A DNA stretch of 64,000 nucleotides from Pseudomonas sp. P818 (GTDB lineage Bacteria > Pseudomonadota > Gammaproteobacteria > Pseudomonadales > Pseudomonadaceae), in the NCBI RefSeq assembly GCF_000418555.1, contig NZ_ATKM01000017.1, positions 186,001 through 250,000 of the forward strand, read 5' to 3'. Under the pieces are notes generated by a model. It was not told the DNA's origin. It saw nothing but the letters and a program-made list of their open reading frames with translations, and ran no database searches. Numbering within the stretch: position 1 is the stretch's first letter; each line of letters begins with the position of its first letter. A program made the translations under genes and the position numbers. This document shows positions 1-8,935 of this stretch, piece after piece.

Positions 1-35
1 CGACGGAGGAGACGACAACTCAGTCCTGAAGTCAT

Positions 36-177
36 AGAACCTGTTCAAAGACTCGCGAGCTAGAGCCAGGCAAGGCGAAGTCGAGCGAAGAAGCGGAGTT
101 TACGAGCTGTAAATGAGCATTCTGAGCTCGGCTTCAACGCAGCATGGCCGACGCGCAGCAGTCTTGGGACAGGTTCT
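36..177. repeat. MITE-like inverted-repeat element, copy 1
   Basis: A 142-bp segment bounded by imperfect 18-bp terminal inverted repeats (36-53 and 160-177, 16 of 18 positions matching). Its interior shares a core (a TTTACG-type motif, then TGTAAATGAGCATT, then AACGCAG) with the element at 22567-22720. No coding capacity. The shared interior plus terminal repeats suggests a non-autonomous mobile element, but no transposase partner is visible. Confidence 0.6.
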
Positions 178-286
178 TAAAGGCTGTTTCGGCAAGGCCT
201 TGAGCCTACCCCAAGCAGCCAGAAACCCGGCCCGTCGACCGCTCACCCCTGAGCGCACCGCACTGGCCACTTCTGGAGAAACAACG

Positions 287-2545
287 ATGCTATTAGCCAC
301 CGACCTGGATGGAACCTTTCTCGCCGGCGATCCCGAAGACCGCCTGAGCCTCTACCAAACCATCGCCGCACACCCCGAGATCAAGCTCGCCTACGTCACC
401 GGGCGCAGCCTGGAAGCGGTGCTGCCGCTGCTGGCCGACCCGACGCTGCCGCAGCCGGATTTCATCATCGCCGACGTCGGCGCGACTCTGGTGCATGGCG
501 ACAGCCTGCAGCCGATCCAGCCGCTGCAAAGCGTGGTCGATGCCCGCTGGCCCGGCGAAACCCAGGTGGCCAGTGCCATCGAGCCGTTCGGCCTGGAGCG
601 TCAGGACGTGCCGCAGGCGCGGCGCTGCTCGTACTTCTGCACGCCGGAGCAGGCGGCCAACCCAGCGCTGCGCGAGATCGCCGATGAGCTGGGCTGCGAC
701 CTGCTCTACTCCGCCGAGCTGTACCTGGATTTCTTGCCCAGAGGCGTGAACAAGGGCAGCAGCCTGCAGGCCCTGGCCGACTGGCTTGAGCTGGACCACG
801 ACCAGGTGCTGGCGGCCGGCGATACGCTCAACGACCTGTCCATGCTCAGTGCCAGCTTCCACGGCGTGTGCGTGGGCCAGTCGGAAGCCGCGCTGCTGGA
901 AGCCACACGCAGCCACTCGCGCACTCTGCACGCCAGCCGCCCGGGCTGTGGCGGCATCCTCGAAGCCTTCGCTCATTTCGGTTTTCTCGGCGAGCATGGC
1001 ATCGCTGCCGAACGGCGCCAGGCCGCACAACCGGGCAAGGCCGAGCTGGTGATGGTCTATCACCGTCTGCCCTATGAGGAATACCGCAACGCAGCCGGCA
1101 AGCTGCAGCGCCGCCGCCCGACCTCGCCCAACGGCATCATCCCCACCCTGCTGAGCTTCTTCGGTGACGGCCGCCCCGGCTCCTGGGTAGCCTGGGCCGT
1201 GCACGAGGACGGCGACGAGCCGTTCGACAGCCACACCACGGTGGATGCCGAGCGCTACCCCAAGCTCACCGCCGCGCGGGTCAAGCTGAGCAAGGAAGAA
1301 GTGGATATCTTCTACAAGCGCTTCTCCAAGGAGGCCTTCTGGCCGACCCTGCACACCTTCTGGGAACGCGCCACCTTCAACGAGGACGACTGGCTGGTGT
1401 TCCTCAAGGTCAACCGCGCCTTCGCCGAACGCACCGCCCTGGAAGCCGCCGAAGGCGCCATCGTCTGGCTGCACGACTACAACCTATGGATGGTGCCGGC
1501 CTACCTGCGCGAGTTGCGCCCGGACCTGCGCATCGCCTTCTTCCACCACACCTACTTCCCCTCGGCCGACGTGTTCAACGTGCTGCCCTGGCGCCGGCAG
1601 ATCGTCGGCAGCCTGCTGCAATGCGACTACATCGGCTTCCACATCCCGCGCCAGGTGGAGAACTTCGTCGACGTCGCCCGCGGCGTGTTCCCGCTCAAAG
1701 CGCTGGAAAGACAGAGCTGCGCGCCGCGCTTCATCACTTACGGCTGCGCCGTGGGCCTGGAACGCATGACCACCGCGCTGGATACCGGCACCCGTCAGGT
1801 CAGGCTCGGCGCTCACCCGGTCGGCCTCGACATCGACCGCGTACGCAACGCCCTCGAAGCACCGAAGATCCAGGAGCTGATGGCGAACCTGCGCGAGGAA
1901 ATGAAGGGCGTGAAGCTGATCCTGTCGGTGGAGCGTCTCGACTACACCAAAGGCATTCTGGAAAAGCTCAACGCTTACGAGCGCCTGCTCGACGACAACC
2001 CCGAGCTGCTCGGCAAGGTCACCCTGGTCACCGTCTGCGTGCCCGCGGCGCGTGAGATGAGGGTGTACGACGAGTTGCAGACACAAATCGAGCAGGCCGT
2101 GGGCCGCATCAACGGCCGTTTCGCCCGTATCGGCTGGACGCCGCTGCAGTTCTTCTTCCGCAGCCTGCCGTTCGAGGAAGTCAGCGCCTGGTACGCCATG
2201 GCCGACGTCATGTGGATCACCCCGCTGCGCGACGGCCTCAACCTGGTGGCCAAGGAGTTCGTCGCCGCGCAAGGCCTGCTCGGCGGGCGCGGTGTGCTGG
2301 TGCTATCGGAGTTCGCCGGTGCCGCCGCCGAGCTCAAGGGTGCGTTGCTGACCAACCCGCACGACCCCGCCGACCTGGCACAGACCTGCTACCTGGCGCT
2401 GAACCTGCCCAAGAGCGAGGCCCAGGCGCGTCTGCGCGAGCTGTTCGATATCGTTTGCTTCAACGACATCCGCCGCTGGGGCGAAGACTTCCTGGCGGGC
2501 GTACAGGTGGAGGAAGAGCGCGAGCCGCTGACGCTGGTGGGCTGA
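287..2545 (+). CDS. ggpPS: Fused glucosylglycerol-phosphate phosphatase/synthase
   Basis: A 752-residue two-domain enzyme for the compatible solute glucosylglycerol. Residues 1 to about 265 are a HAD phosphatase of the sucrose-phosphatase type: DLDGT near residue 6, TGRS, and a late GDTLNDLSML acid motif. The rest is a family GT20 glycosyltransferase: YHRLPYEE near the domain start, HHTYFPSADVF near 419, VERLDYTKG near 548 and DGLNLVAKE near 647. GT20 also includes trehalose-6-phosphate synthase; the YHRLPYEE motif and the N-terminal phosphatase favour the glucosylglycerol enzyme known from salt-tolerant Pseudomonas and Stenotrophomonas. The ATG at 287 is preceded by CTGGAGAA at good spacing; a longer frame from 113 would run through the repeat element and is not used. 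The product probably goes from ADP-glucose and glycerol-3-phosphate straight to glucosylglycerol. Confidence 0.88.
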   Translation: MLLATDLDGTFLAGDPEDRLSLYQTIAAHPEIKLAYVTGRSLEAVLPLLADPTLPQPDFIIADVGATLVHGDSLQPIQPLQSVVDARWPGETQVASAIEPFGLERQDVPQARRCSYFCTPEQAANPALREIADELGCDLLYSAELYLDFLPRGVNKGSSLQALADWLELDHDQVLAAGDTLNDLSMLSASFHGVCVGQSEAALLEATRSHSRTLHASRPGCGGILEAFAHFGFLGEHGIAAERRQAAQPGKAELVMVYHRLPYEEYRNAAGKLQRRRPTSPNGIIPTLLSFFGDGRPGSWVAWAVHEDGDEPFDSHTTVDAERYPKLTAARVKLSKEEVDIFYKRFSKEAFWPTLHTFWERATFNEDDWLVFLKVNRAFAERTALEAAEGAIVWLHDYNLWMVPAYLRELRPDLRIAFFHHTYFPSADVFNVLPWRRQIVGSLLQCDYIGFHIPRQVENFVDVARGVFPLKALERQSCAPRFITYGCAVGLERMTTALDTGTRQVRLGAHPVGLDIDRVRNALEAPKIQELMANLREEMKGVKLILSVERLDYTKGILEKLNAYERLLDDNPELLGKVTLVTVCVPAAREMRVYDELQTQIEQAVGRINGRFARIGWTPLQFFFRSLPFEEVSAWYAMADVMWITPLRDGLNLVAKEFVAAQGLLGGRGVLVLSEFAGAAAELKGALLTNPHDPADLAQTCYLALNLPKSEAQARLRELFDIVCFNDIRRWGEDFLAGVQVEEEREPLTLVG

Positions 2546-2556
2546 AAAACAGCGTT

Positions 2557-2614
2557 CGCGGCTGAAGCCACTCCTACCCAACTAAGTAGTCTGTAGGAGC
2601 GGCTTCAGCCGCGA
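2557..2614. repeat. REP pair (BIME), GTAGGAGCGGCTTCAGCCGCG family
   Basis: Two head-to-head copies of the Pseudomonas REP motif: 2557-2577 inverted (degenerate, with CACTCCTAC) and 2592-2614 direct. The same family occurs at 25919-25967 and, degenerate, at 15932-16026. The pair follows the ggpPS stop and could form a stable hairpin in the transcript. Confidence 0.75.
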
Positions 2615-2670
2615 TTACCCAATCCCGCGCCTCCGCGTATTGCATCCGGGCTAGGCTTGGACGCTCGTAG

Positions 2671-3090
2671 TCAGCCCTCCTGACTATCGATCACACAATT
2701 GATCATCCACGGCACACCGAAGCGGTCGGTGAGCATGGCGAAGCGGGTCGCCCAGAAGGTGGCCTGCAGCTCCATCTGTACCTCGCCACCGGCAGATAGC
2801 GCTTCGTACAGGCGCTCGGCCTCCGGCACGTTATCGACCTGCAGGGAGATCGAGCAGCCTTTGATACCCTCGTGCGGATACTGCGGGATGGTATCGGACG
2901 CCATCAGGATCTGGTCGCCCGCCGTCAGGCACACATGCATCACCCGGTCGTGATACTCCGGCGGTACCTCGCCGGCATCCGGGCTCTCGCCGAAGCGCAT
3001 CAGCTCCAGCTTGCCATCCAGCAGCTCGGCGTAGAAATTGAAGGCTTCCTCGCACTGGCCATCGAACATCAGATAGGCATGTATCTTCAT
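2671..3090 (-). CDS. VOC family protein, PhnB-like
   Basis: A 139-residue single-domain vicinal-oxygen-chelate (glyoxalase/bleomycin-resistance fold) protein of the PhnB type. The N-terminus MKIHAYLMFDGQCEEAFNFY and the late TDRFGVPWMINC stretch are typical of the family. The substrate is unknown; many members are uncharacterised. It starts inside the stop of the upstream YCII gene (4-bp overlap, 3087-3090), so the two are translationally coupled. AGGAG lies 8 bases before the ATG. YCII and PhnB-like genes often travel together with an ECF sigma factor, but none is present here. Confidence 0.85.
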   Translation of the reverse strand: MKIHAYLMFDGQCEEAFNFYAELLDGKLELMRFGESPDAGEVPPEYHDRVMHVCLTAGDQILMASDTIPQYPHEGIKGCSISLQVDNVPEAERLYEALSAGGEVQMELQATFWATRFAMLTDRFGVPWMINCVIDSQEG

Positions 3091-3527
3091 CGTTGCTCTC
3101 CTTGATTGTCACTGCTGATGCGCGCGCGAATAAGGTCTTCCTGCTCACGCAACTCTGGGGTGAACTCGGCGCCGAAATCCTCGGCTTCGAAAATCTGCCG
3201 AATCTCGATATCGGATTCGCCAGGCATGGGATTGGGGCAGCGCTTGACCCAGTCGATACAGGCCTGCAGCGACTCGCATTGAAAGATCCAGAAGCCGGCC
3301 ACCAGCTCCTTGGTTTCCATGAACGGGCCGTCGATCACCGTGCGCTGCGTCCCGGAAAACCGCACCCGCGCGCCTTTGGCGCTGGGCTGCAGGCCCTCGC
3401 CGGCGAGCATCACGCCGGCCTGCGCCAGCTCCTCGTTGTAGCGGCCCATGGCCGCCAGCAGCTCCTCGCTGGGCATCACACCGGCTTCGGAATCTGCAGT
3501 CGCCTTGACCATCACCATGAAACGCAT
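3087..3527 (-). CDS. YCII-related (DGPF) domain protein
   Basis: A 146-residue protein with the DGPF motif (IDGPFMETKELVAGFWI) that names the YCII/DGPF family, a ferredoxin-like alpha/beta fold. Function in Pseudomonas is unknown; a small-molecule binding or enzymatic role is assumed only from the fold. AAGGAGAAAGGCG precedes the ATG at 3527. It is the first gene of a two-gene unit with the VOC protein. Confidence 0.82.
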   Translation of the reverse strand: MRFMVMVKATADSEAGVMPSEELLAAMGRYNEELAQAGVMLAGEGLQPSAKGARVRFSGTQRTVIDGPFMETKELVAGFWIFQCESLQACIDWVKRCPNPMPGESDIEIRQIFEAEDFGAEFTPELREQEDLIRARISSDNQGEQR

Positions 3528-3694
3528 CGCCTTTCTCCTTGTTCGAGTCGAAATAGCGCAGGAGTCTCCCTACGGCTGACACTGAACCCATGGCTGGGTT
3601 CTGAAGACTAGTCGAACGGGCGATGGACGAATCGACAGTGCAGGGAAACTTTCTTTCGAGAAAAAGCGCTGCCCACTGCCAGACGCAAAGCGCC

Positions 3695-5098
3695 TCAACC
3701 GCTAGCGCCCTGCAGACGACTGAGCGAGACCTCGGCGTTCGCGCCGTGGCGTTGCAGCGCCTCCTCGAAGAAGGCGATGGACATCGGCTCAGGCAGGTCC
3801 CACCTCGGTCCGAGGCGCGCCAGGTCCTCGGCGAACCGGGTAAAGGTGGCGAAATCGCGGGGATAGCGCGAAGGGTCCACGCCGACCAGCCGCCCCTCTA
3901 CCCGCGCCCAGCCGAGCAACTGCTGCCAACGCTCGATGGGGGCGAGACCAACGCCTTCGGTACCGTGGGAGAACAGCAGCATGTCGATTTCGTCGAACCC
4001 CGGGTGCCCCTGCAGATACTCCTCCAGCAGGCGTGCCGAAGGCTCGACGCCGAACAGCGACCAGTACGGGGTTGCCCGCAGCCGAAGAGTGGTAAGCGGA
4101 TCACTGAGCAGAAAGCTGTCCACCAGCAGGCGGCGCGAGGGTTCGCCCTGCTCGGCGTACCAGTCGGCGTAGGTGTCGGCCGTCAGCGCGCTGAGCGACT
4201 CGGGTTCGGCATGGTCGATGCGGATCAGCCGCCATTGCCGCGCCTTGGCCAGCTCCTGCAGGTCGTCCAGCAGGGCCGGGTCGAAGCCCCACTCGGCCTC
4301 GGGCGCCATGTCGTCGGCAGGTGGCGGCTCCCAGCGCGGCCGGGCGATGCCGTAGCGCGACAGGTACTGGCGCACCCGCGGCGAGCCTTCGAAGTATTCG
4401 CTCTCATTCGCCCCACCAGTGGCGCCAAACTGAAACACCGAGCGCGAGGAGGTGCGTGTGACCGGCCACTGGCGATTGCAGGCGCTGACGTAGAGCGTCG
4501 CCCCCGGCGCCAGGCTGCGCAGGAGAAACTCGCGGTAGGCCAGCGGCAGGCGCCGGTACTTGAGGCGGTAGTAGGCCATGTGCTGCAGCATCAGCCGATC
4601 CTGATTGGGATCGTGCATATGGTGCACGGCGATGCGCGCATCCGCGCCGAGCAAGGCGTGAACGATCGGCAGGCCCTGCTCCAGCGCACGGCGGGCATCG
4701 TCCGGGTCGTTGCCCAGCGCGCGCACCGGGCAGAGAAAGGTCTGCGGCAGCCAGGGCACGCCCATGGCCGCCGCAAGATGCATCAGCGCCCCGTTGGACG
4801 AACCGATGAAGGCCGCCGGATAGCGCCGCTGCGGATACAGGCCGGCCATCCACTCGGCGATCGCCTCGACGTCCACCCGCGCGGCCTGTGACGGGCCGAT
4901 GCCCTCGGTCATGCCGCCCAGGGCATAGACCTGCTCGCGCAGCTTGCACGGCAGGCGATTGATGGTCGGCATCAGGCTGTCGAGCAGCGGCGACTCGCTC
5001 GGGCTGGTGTACGGGCGCCCGCGTAGCGCGAGTGCAAGGGCCTGGACCATGCCGGCCGCCGAATCGAAACGGGCGATGCCCTGCGGTGGCTGGCTCAT
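3695..5098 (-). CDS. Conserved hypothetical protein, coupled to hydrolase
   Basis: A 467-residue soluble protein not assigned to a named family. It contains AFIGSSNGALMHLAAAMGVP, resembling a nucleophile elbow (G-S-S-N-G), and later HMHDPNQDRL, VSACNRQWPVTRTSSR and LLFSHGTEGVG. An alpha/beta-hydrolase-like fold is possible from the GxSxG-like element, but this is inference. Its ATG overlaps the stop of the upstream hydrolase by 4 bp (ATGA at 5095-5098), so the two are expressed as one unit. The open frame continues further upstream, but that part is the shadow of the hydrolase gene. No signal peptide or membrane segment is seen. Confidence 0.75.
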   Translation of the reverse strand: MSQPPQGIARFDSAAGMVQALALALRGRPYTSPSESPLLDSLMPTINRLPCKLREQVYALGGMTEGIGPSQAARVDVEAIAEWMAGLYPQRRYPAAFIGSSNGALMHLAAAMGVPWLPQTFLCPVRALGNDPDDARRALEQGLPIVHALLGADARIAVHHMHDPNQDRLMLQHMAYYRLKYRRLPLAYREFLLRSLAPGATLYVSACNRQWPVTRTSSRSVFQFGATGGANESEYFEGSPRVRQYLSRYGIARPRWEPPPADDMAPEAEWGFDPALLDDLQELAKARQWRLIRIDHAEPESLSALTADTYADWYAEQGEPSRRLLVDSFLLSDPLTTLRLRATPYWSLFGVEPSARLLEEYLQGHPGFDEIDMLLFSHGTEGVGLAPIERWQQLLGWARVEGRLVGVDPSRYPRDFATFTRFAEDLARLGPRWDLPEPMSIAFFEEALQRHGANAEVSLSRLQGASG

Positions 5099-6006
5099 TG
5101 GGCTACCTCCGCGGCGCCGCGACCCTCGCGCAGAAAATCGTCGATCAGCTGCGCGAAGCTGTGCGGATGCACGTAGTTCATGGTGTGGGTCGCGCCCTCG
5201 ACGAGGCACAGGCGCCCCTTGGGCAGGCGCGCGGCCACCGCCTCGCCCCAATGCGGCGGCGCCACCGGGTCGCGGCTGCCCTGCACGACCAGGCATGGGG
5301 CCTCGATGGCGGCGAGATGATCCTCGATGCGGTAGTGCAGCAGTTGCCTGATGCTGCCCAGCACCCGCCAGACGCCCGCCTTGGCGTAATCGATGCGGCC
5401 GATGGCGGCACTGGAGCGCTGGCGTTCGCGACGGCCATTGCGCACGGCACGCCAGAGTTGCGGCAACAGGCTGCGCGCCGCCGGGTCGACGGTCGGCCCC
5501 TGCAGCACCAGGCGCTCCACCCGCTGGGGGTGGCGCACCGCCAGGGCCGTGAGTATCTGGCAGCCGTAGGAATTGCCGATGAACGTGGCCTTGTCGATGG
5601 CGCAGGCGCTGAGCCAGAGGTCGAGCACATCGGCCAGTTGCTCGACGCTCAGCACGCGCCGTGGCGTGCCCGTCGCGCTCTCGCCGTAGCCCGGCAGGTC
5701 CGGCGCCAGCACGCGGTAGCCGTTGTCGGCCAGTGCCCTGGCCAGCGGCTCCATGTAACGACTGGAGATGACCAGCCCGTGCACCAGCACCACCACCGGT
5801 GCGTCGGCAGCGCCGACACTGCGGGTGAACAGCCGCCAAGGGCCGGCCTGAACATGATGACCGTCGATGCCCAGGGCGCGACTGGTGTCGCTCAGCGCCG
5901 GCGCGCTCGCCAACTGCCGATAGCGGCGCGTGGCTTCGAAGGTGCCGAGCGCGACGGTGATACCGACCAGGGCGCGGATCCAGGTGCGTGATGGCAGATG
6001 AGGCAT
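5095..6006 (-). CDS. Alpha/beta hydrolase
   Basis: A 303-residue hydrolase. It has an oxyanion-hole VLVHGLVISSRY segment, DLPGYGES, the nucleophile elbow FIGNSYGCQ, an acid region VVQGSRDPVAP and a final His in EGATHTMNYVH, which completes a Ser-Asp-His triad. The first about 25 residues are hydrophobic and could be a membrane anchor. The start at 6006 is chosen for the GGAG 6 bases upstream. Substrate unknown. Translationally coupled to the hypothetical protein that follows on the same strand. Confidence 0.85.
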   Translation of the reverse strand: MPHLPSRTWIRALVGITVALGTFEATRRYRQLASAPALSDTSRALGIDGHHVQAGPWRLFTRSVGAADAPVVVLVHGLVISSRYMEPLARALADNGYRVLAPDLPGYGESATGTPRRVLSVEQLADVLDLWLSACAIDKATFIGNSYGCQILTALAVRHPQRVERLVLQGPTVDPAARSLLPQLWRAVRNGRRERQRSSAAIGRIDYAKAGVWRVLGSIRQLLHYRIEDHLAAIEAPCLVVQGSRDPVAPPHWGEAVAARLPKGRLCLVEGATHTMNYVHPHSFAQLIDDFLREGRGAAEVAQ

Positions 6007-6145
6007 AACGACTCCGATGACGACGAACTGTCTCTTTCGAGGTCCGGCGTATCGTCGAAGTGCCACCTATTTTGCGCCCGGCAGGGCAAAGCCGCGTGCC
6101 AGCGATGGCTCAGGCTTGCTTGCCAAGCCCTACGAGCTGCGCACG

Positions 6146-6176
6146 GCGCACCTTACGTGGTCGACGCAAGGTGCGC
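6146..6176 (-). terminator. Hairpin downstream of HBM chemoreceptor
   Basis: Perfect 9-bp stem GCGCACCTT / AAGGTGCGC (6146-6154 and 6168-6176) just past the minus-strand chemoreceptor stop. There is no clear T-tract, so its role as a terminator is tentative. Confidence 0.35.
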
Positions 6177-6186
6177 TGGCCTTGAG

Positions 6187-8109
6187 CTAGACGCGGAAGC
6201 GGCTGACCATGGCCTGCAGCTGGCCGCCCAGACGCGCCAGCTCGGCGCTGGAGGCGGCGGTTTCTTCACTGGCGCTGGCGGTCTGCTCGGAGATGTCGCG
6301 CACGCTGATCACGCTGCGGCTGATTTCCTCGGCCACGGCGCTCTGCTCTTCGGCAGCAGCGGCGATCTGCTGGTTCATCGACTGGATGTTGGACACCGCC
6401 TGCGTGATGCTGGCCAGGGAGACACCTGCCTTGCGGCTCAGCTCGACGCTGCTGTCGGTGATGTCGCGACTGGTACGCATCGCCGCAGCCACCTGCTGGG
6501 TGCCGCTCTGCAGGCCGGCGATCAGGGCTTCGATTTCCTCGGTGGACTTCTGCGTGCGCTGGGCCAGGCCACGCACTTCATCGGCCACCACGGCGAAACC
6601 ACGACCGGCCTCGCCGGCACGCGCCGCCTCGATGGCGGCGTTCAGTGCCAGCAGATTGGTCTGCTCGGCCACCGACTTGATCACGTCCATGACGCTGCCG
6701 ATCTTGTCGCTTTCCTGCTGCAGGCCGGTCATGGCATCGGAAGAACGTCCCACTTCGGCAGCCAGTCGCTCGATCTGCCCAACCACCTGAGCCACCACCT
6801 GGTCACCTTGCCGCGCTTCGGCATCGGCGGCGTTCGCAGCATCGGAGGCCTGCTCGGCATTGCGTGCCACTTCCTGCACGGTAGCGGACATCTCATGCAT
6901 GGCCGTGGCCACCTGGTCGGTTTCCTGGCGCTGATGATTGGCCCCGGCACTGGTCTGCTCGGTCACTGCAGAGAGCTGCTCGGCAGCGCTGGCGATCTGC
7001 GCCACACCGTCGCGAATGCCGCTGATCAGCTCACGCAGGGTGCCAGCCATTTGCGCGATGCCCAGCTGCAGCATGCCCAGCTCGTCACGGCGCTCGATGC
7101 GCGTCGAGTCGGTCAGGTCGCCGTCTGCAATACGCTGCACCGCGCCCAGGGTGTCGTGCAGCGGACGAGTGATCTGACGGGTGATCAGCCAGGCGGCCAG
7201 TACACCGAAGAGCAACGCCAGCAGCACGGCGACGATCTGCCAGGTGCGCGCCTCGCCACTTTCGATGGCCATACGTTCGAGCTGGAACTTGTACAGGGTA
7301 TCGCTGATGCGGACGATTTCGCCCTGCTGGTCAGTCATTTCCTGACGGGTGCGAGCGATCTCGGCGGTAGCCTTCTTGAAGGCTTGCACGGTCTGTTCGA
7401 ACTGCCCCAGAGCCGCATCGATACGGCGTACCGCGTCCTGTTGGGCGCTGCCGAAAGCCTGTTCCAGGCCGCCGAGGCTGGCGCGAGCGGTGGCGATGCG
7501 TTCGGCCAGGGCCTGCTCGGTTTCTGCATCCGGCATGCTGTCGTAGCGTTCCAGCAGATAGCGCAGACGCAGCAGCTCCGACTGAGTGCTGCTCAAGGCC
7601 TGCAACTGCTCGAAGCGACGACCGTCATATTCCGGCAGCAGCTCGACGCTGCGACGCATCGCGGCAACCAGCTCGCCAAGCTGCTGATCTTCGTCATTCA
7701 CCTGACCCCGCACCTTTTCCGCGTCAGCGTAGGCTGCACGCATACCGGACAGGGAACGCTGGTAGTCCTGGTTGTAACGATCCTGCTCCTGCAGCAACTT
7801 CACGTTGACCGGGTTCTTGAAGGTGCCCAGCAGCTTCTTCTGCTGTTCGAGGTAAATGTTCAGGTTGGCCAGCAGGCGCTCGGTACTGGCCGCATCGCCC
7901 TTGGCCAGCATGAACTGCAGGCGAGCGATACGCAGGTTGGTCAGCGTGGTATTGAGCTGGGTAATCTCGCTCATCCAGATGCTGCGCTGGATCACGCTGC
8001 CCAGACCCGTCCAGGCGGTCCAGGCGAGAGCGAGGGTAAGAACCAGCACCAAGCCGAAGCCGAGTGCCAGTTTGCGGGTCACGCTGAGATTAGCGAACCA
8101 GGTATTCAT
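6187..8109 (-). CDS. Methyl-accepting chemotaxis protein, HBM type (McpS-like)
   Basis: A 640-residue transmembrane chemoreceptor. A membrane segment at about 11-33, an all-helical periplasmic ligand domain of about 250 residues and a second membrane segment at about 288-308 are followed by HAMP and the cytoplasmic signalling hairpin, whose tip GRGFAVVADEVRGLAQRT lies near residue 503. The N-terminus MNTWFANLSVTRKLALGFGL and the helical sensor match helical-bimodular (HBM) receptors such as P. putida McpS, which bind TCA-cycle acids or related ligands; this ligand is not known. GGAG precedes the ATG at 8109. A 640-residue paralogue lies at 12351-14273, on the other side of the Entner-Doudoroff genes. 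Confidence 0.92.
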   Translation of the reverse strand: MNTWFANLSVTRKLALGFGLVLVLTLALAWTAWTGLGSVIQRSIWMSEITQLNTTLTNLRIARLQFMLAKGDAASTERLLANLNIYLEQQKKLLGTFKNPVNVKLLQEQDRYNQDYQRSLSGMRAAYADAEKVRGQVNDEDQQLGELVAAMRRSVELLPEYDGRRFEQLQALSSTQSELLRLRYLLERYDSMPDAETEQALAERIATARASLGGLEQAFGSAQQDAVRRIDAALGQFEQTVQAFKKATAEIARTRQEMTDQQGEIVRISDTLYKFQLERMAIESGEARTWQIVAVLLALLFGVLAAWLITRQITRPLHDTLGAVQRIADGDLTDSTRIERRDELGMLQLGIAQMAGTLRELISGIRDGVAQIASAAEQLSAVTEQTSAGANHQRQETDQVATAMHEMSATVQEVARNAEQASDAANAADAEARQGDQVVAQVVGQIERLAAEVGRSSDAMTGLQQESDKIGSVMDVIKSVAEQTNLLALNAAIEAARAGEAGRGFAVVADEVRGLAQRTQKSTEEIEALIAGLQSGTQQVAAAMRTSRDITDSSVELSRKAGVSLASITQAVSNIQSMNQQIAAAAEEQSAVAEEISRSVISVRDISEQTASASEETAASSAELARLGGQLQAMVSRFRV

Positions 8110-8262
8110 GAAATTCTCCAACTGCGGGTGTTTCAGGGTTTCGCTGGAGAATTGTTTTTATTGACGCCAGCACAATGACACTACCTGACGTGCCAGGCGC
8201 CCAACGGGGCACAAAAATTAAACCAACCCGACAATCGGTAGCGGCAGCGCCACTGGCAGGCT

Positions 8263-8934
8263 TCAGCCCAACAGCTGCAAAGCCTCGGCACTGCACTGCT
8301 GGATACGCGCCCAATCGCTGTTTTCCACCCACTCGCGCTGGAACATCCAGGTGCCGCCCACGCACATGACATTGGGCTGCGCCATGTAGCGCTGCAGATT
8401 GTCCGGACCGATACCGCCAGTCGGACAGAAACGCACACCGCCGAACGGGCCGGCCAGCGCCTTGAGCGCCGCTACACCACCGCAGACTTCAGCCGGGAAC
8501 AGCTTGAAACGGCGATAACCGAGGGCGTAGCCGATCATCAGATCGGACGCACTGCTTACCCCCGGCAGCAGCGGCAGCGGGTTGTCCAACGCGGCCAGCA
8601 GCAGCTCGCGCGTGCTGCCCGGGGTGACGATGAACTGGGCACCGGCATCGGTGGCGGCGGCGAGCATGGTCTCGTCCAGCACGGTACCGGCACCGATGCA
8701 CAGCTCGGGGCGCTCGGCCCGCAGGCGGCGAATCGCCTCCAGGCCGTGCTCCGAGCGCAGGGTCACTTCCAGCACGCGCAGGCCGCCAGCGGCCAGGGCG
8801 TCGGCCAGCGGCAGGATGTCCGCCTCGCGGGCGATGGTGATCACCGGCATGATGCGCGCTTGCGCGCAGATGCGGTCGATCTCGGCGATTTTATCGGCCA
8901 TGCGCGCACGCTGGCCTTGGTCGAGGCTGGTCAT
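8263..8934 (-). CDS. eda: 2-dehydro-3-deoxy-phosphogluconate (KDPG) aldolase
   Basis: A 223-residue class I aldolase that splits KDPG into pyruvate and glyceraldehyde-3-phosphate, the last step of the Entner-Doudoroff pathway. Seen: MPVITI near the start, VLEVTLRS with the catalytic Glu, GAGTVLDE, and RFKLFPAE with the Schiff-base lysine, followed by FCPTGGI and CVGGTWM. The ATG at 8934 lies one base after the pgl stop (TGACATG), so it is the third gene of zwf-pgl-eda. Expression is expected to follow HexR control of the zwf promoter. Confidence 0.96.
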   Translation of the reverse strand: MTSLDQGQRARMADKIAEIDRICAQARIMPVITIAREADILPLADALAAGGLRVLEVTLRSEHGLEAIRRLRAERPELCIGAGTVLDETMLAAATDAGAQFIVTPGSTRELLLAALDNPLPLLPGVSSASDLMIGYALGYRRFKLFPAEVCGGVAALKALAGPFGGVRFCPTGGIGPDNLQRYMAQPNVMCVGGTWMFQREWVENSDWARIQQCSAEALQLLG

Positions 8935-8935
8935 G

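Noticed and set aside
293..1474. Long open frame on the minus strand opposite ggpPS (393 codons)
   Set aside because: Low-complexity Gly/Val/Gln-rich translation typical of the reverse strand of a GC-rich gene; no ribosome site or family.
5998..8178. 726-codon plus-strand frame opposite the first chemoreceptor
   Set aside because: Shadow frame; the minus strand encodes a complete chemoreceptor with clear motifs.
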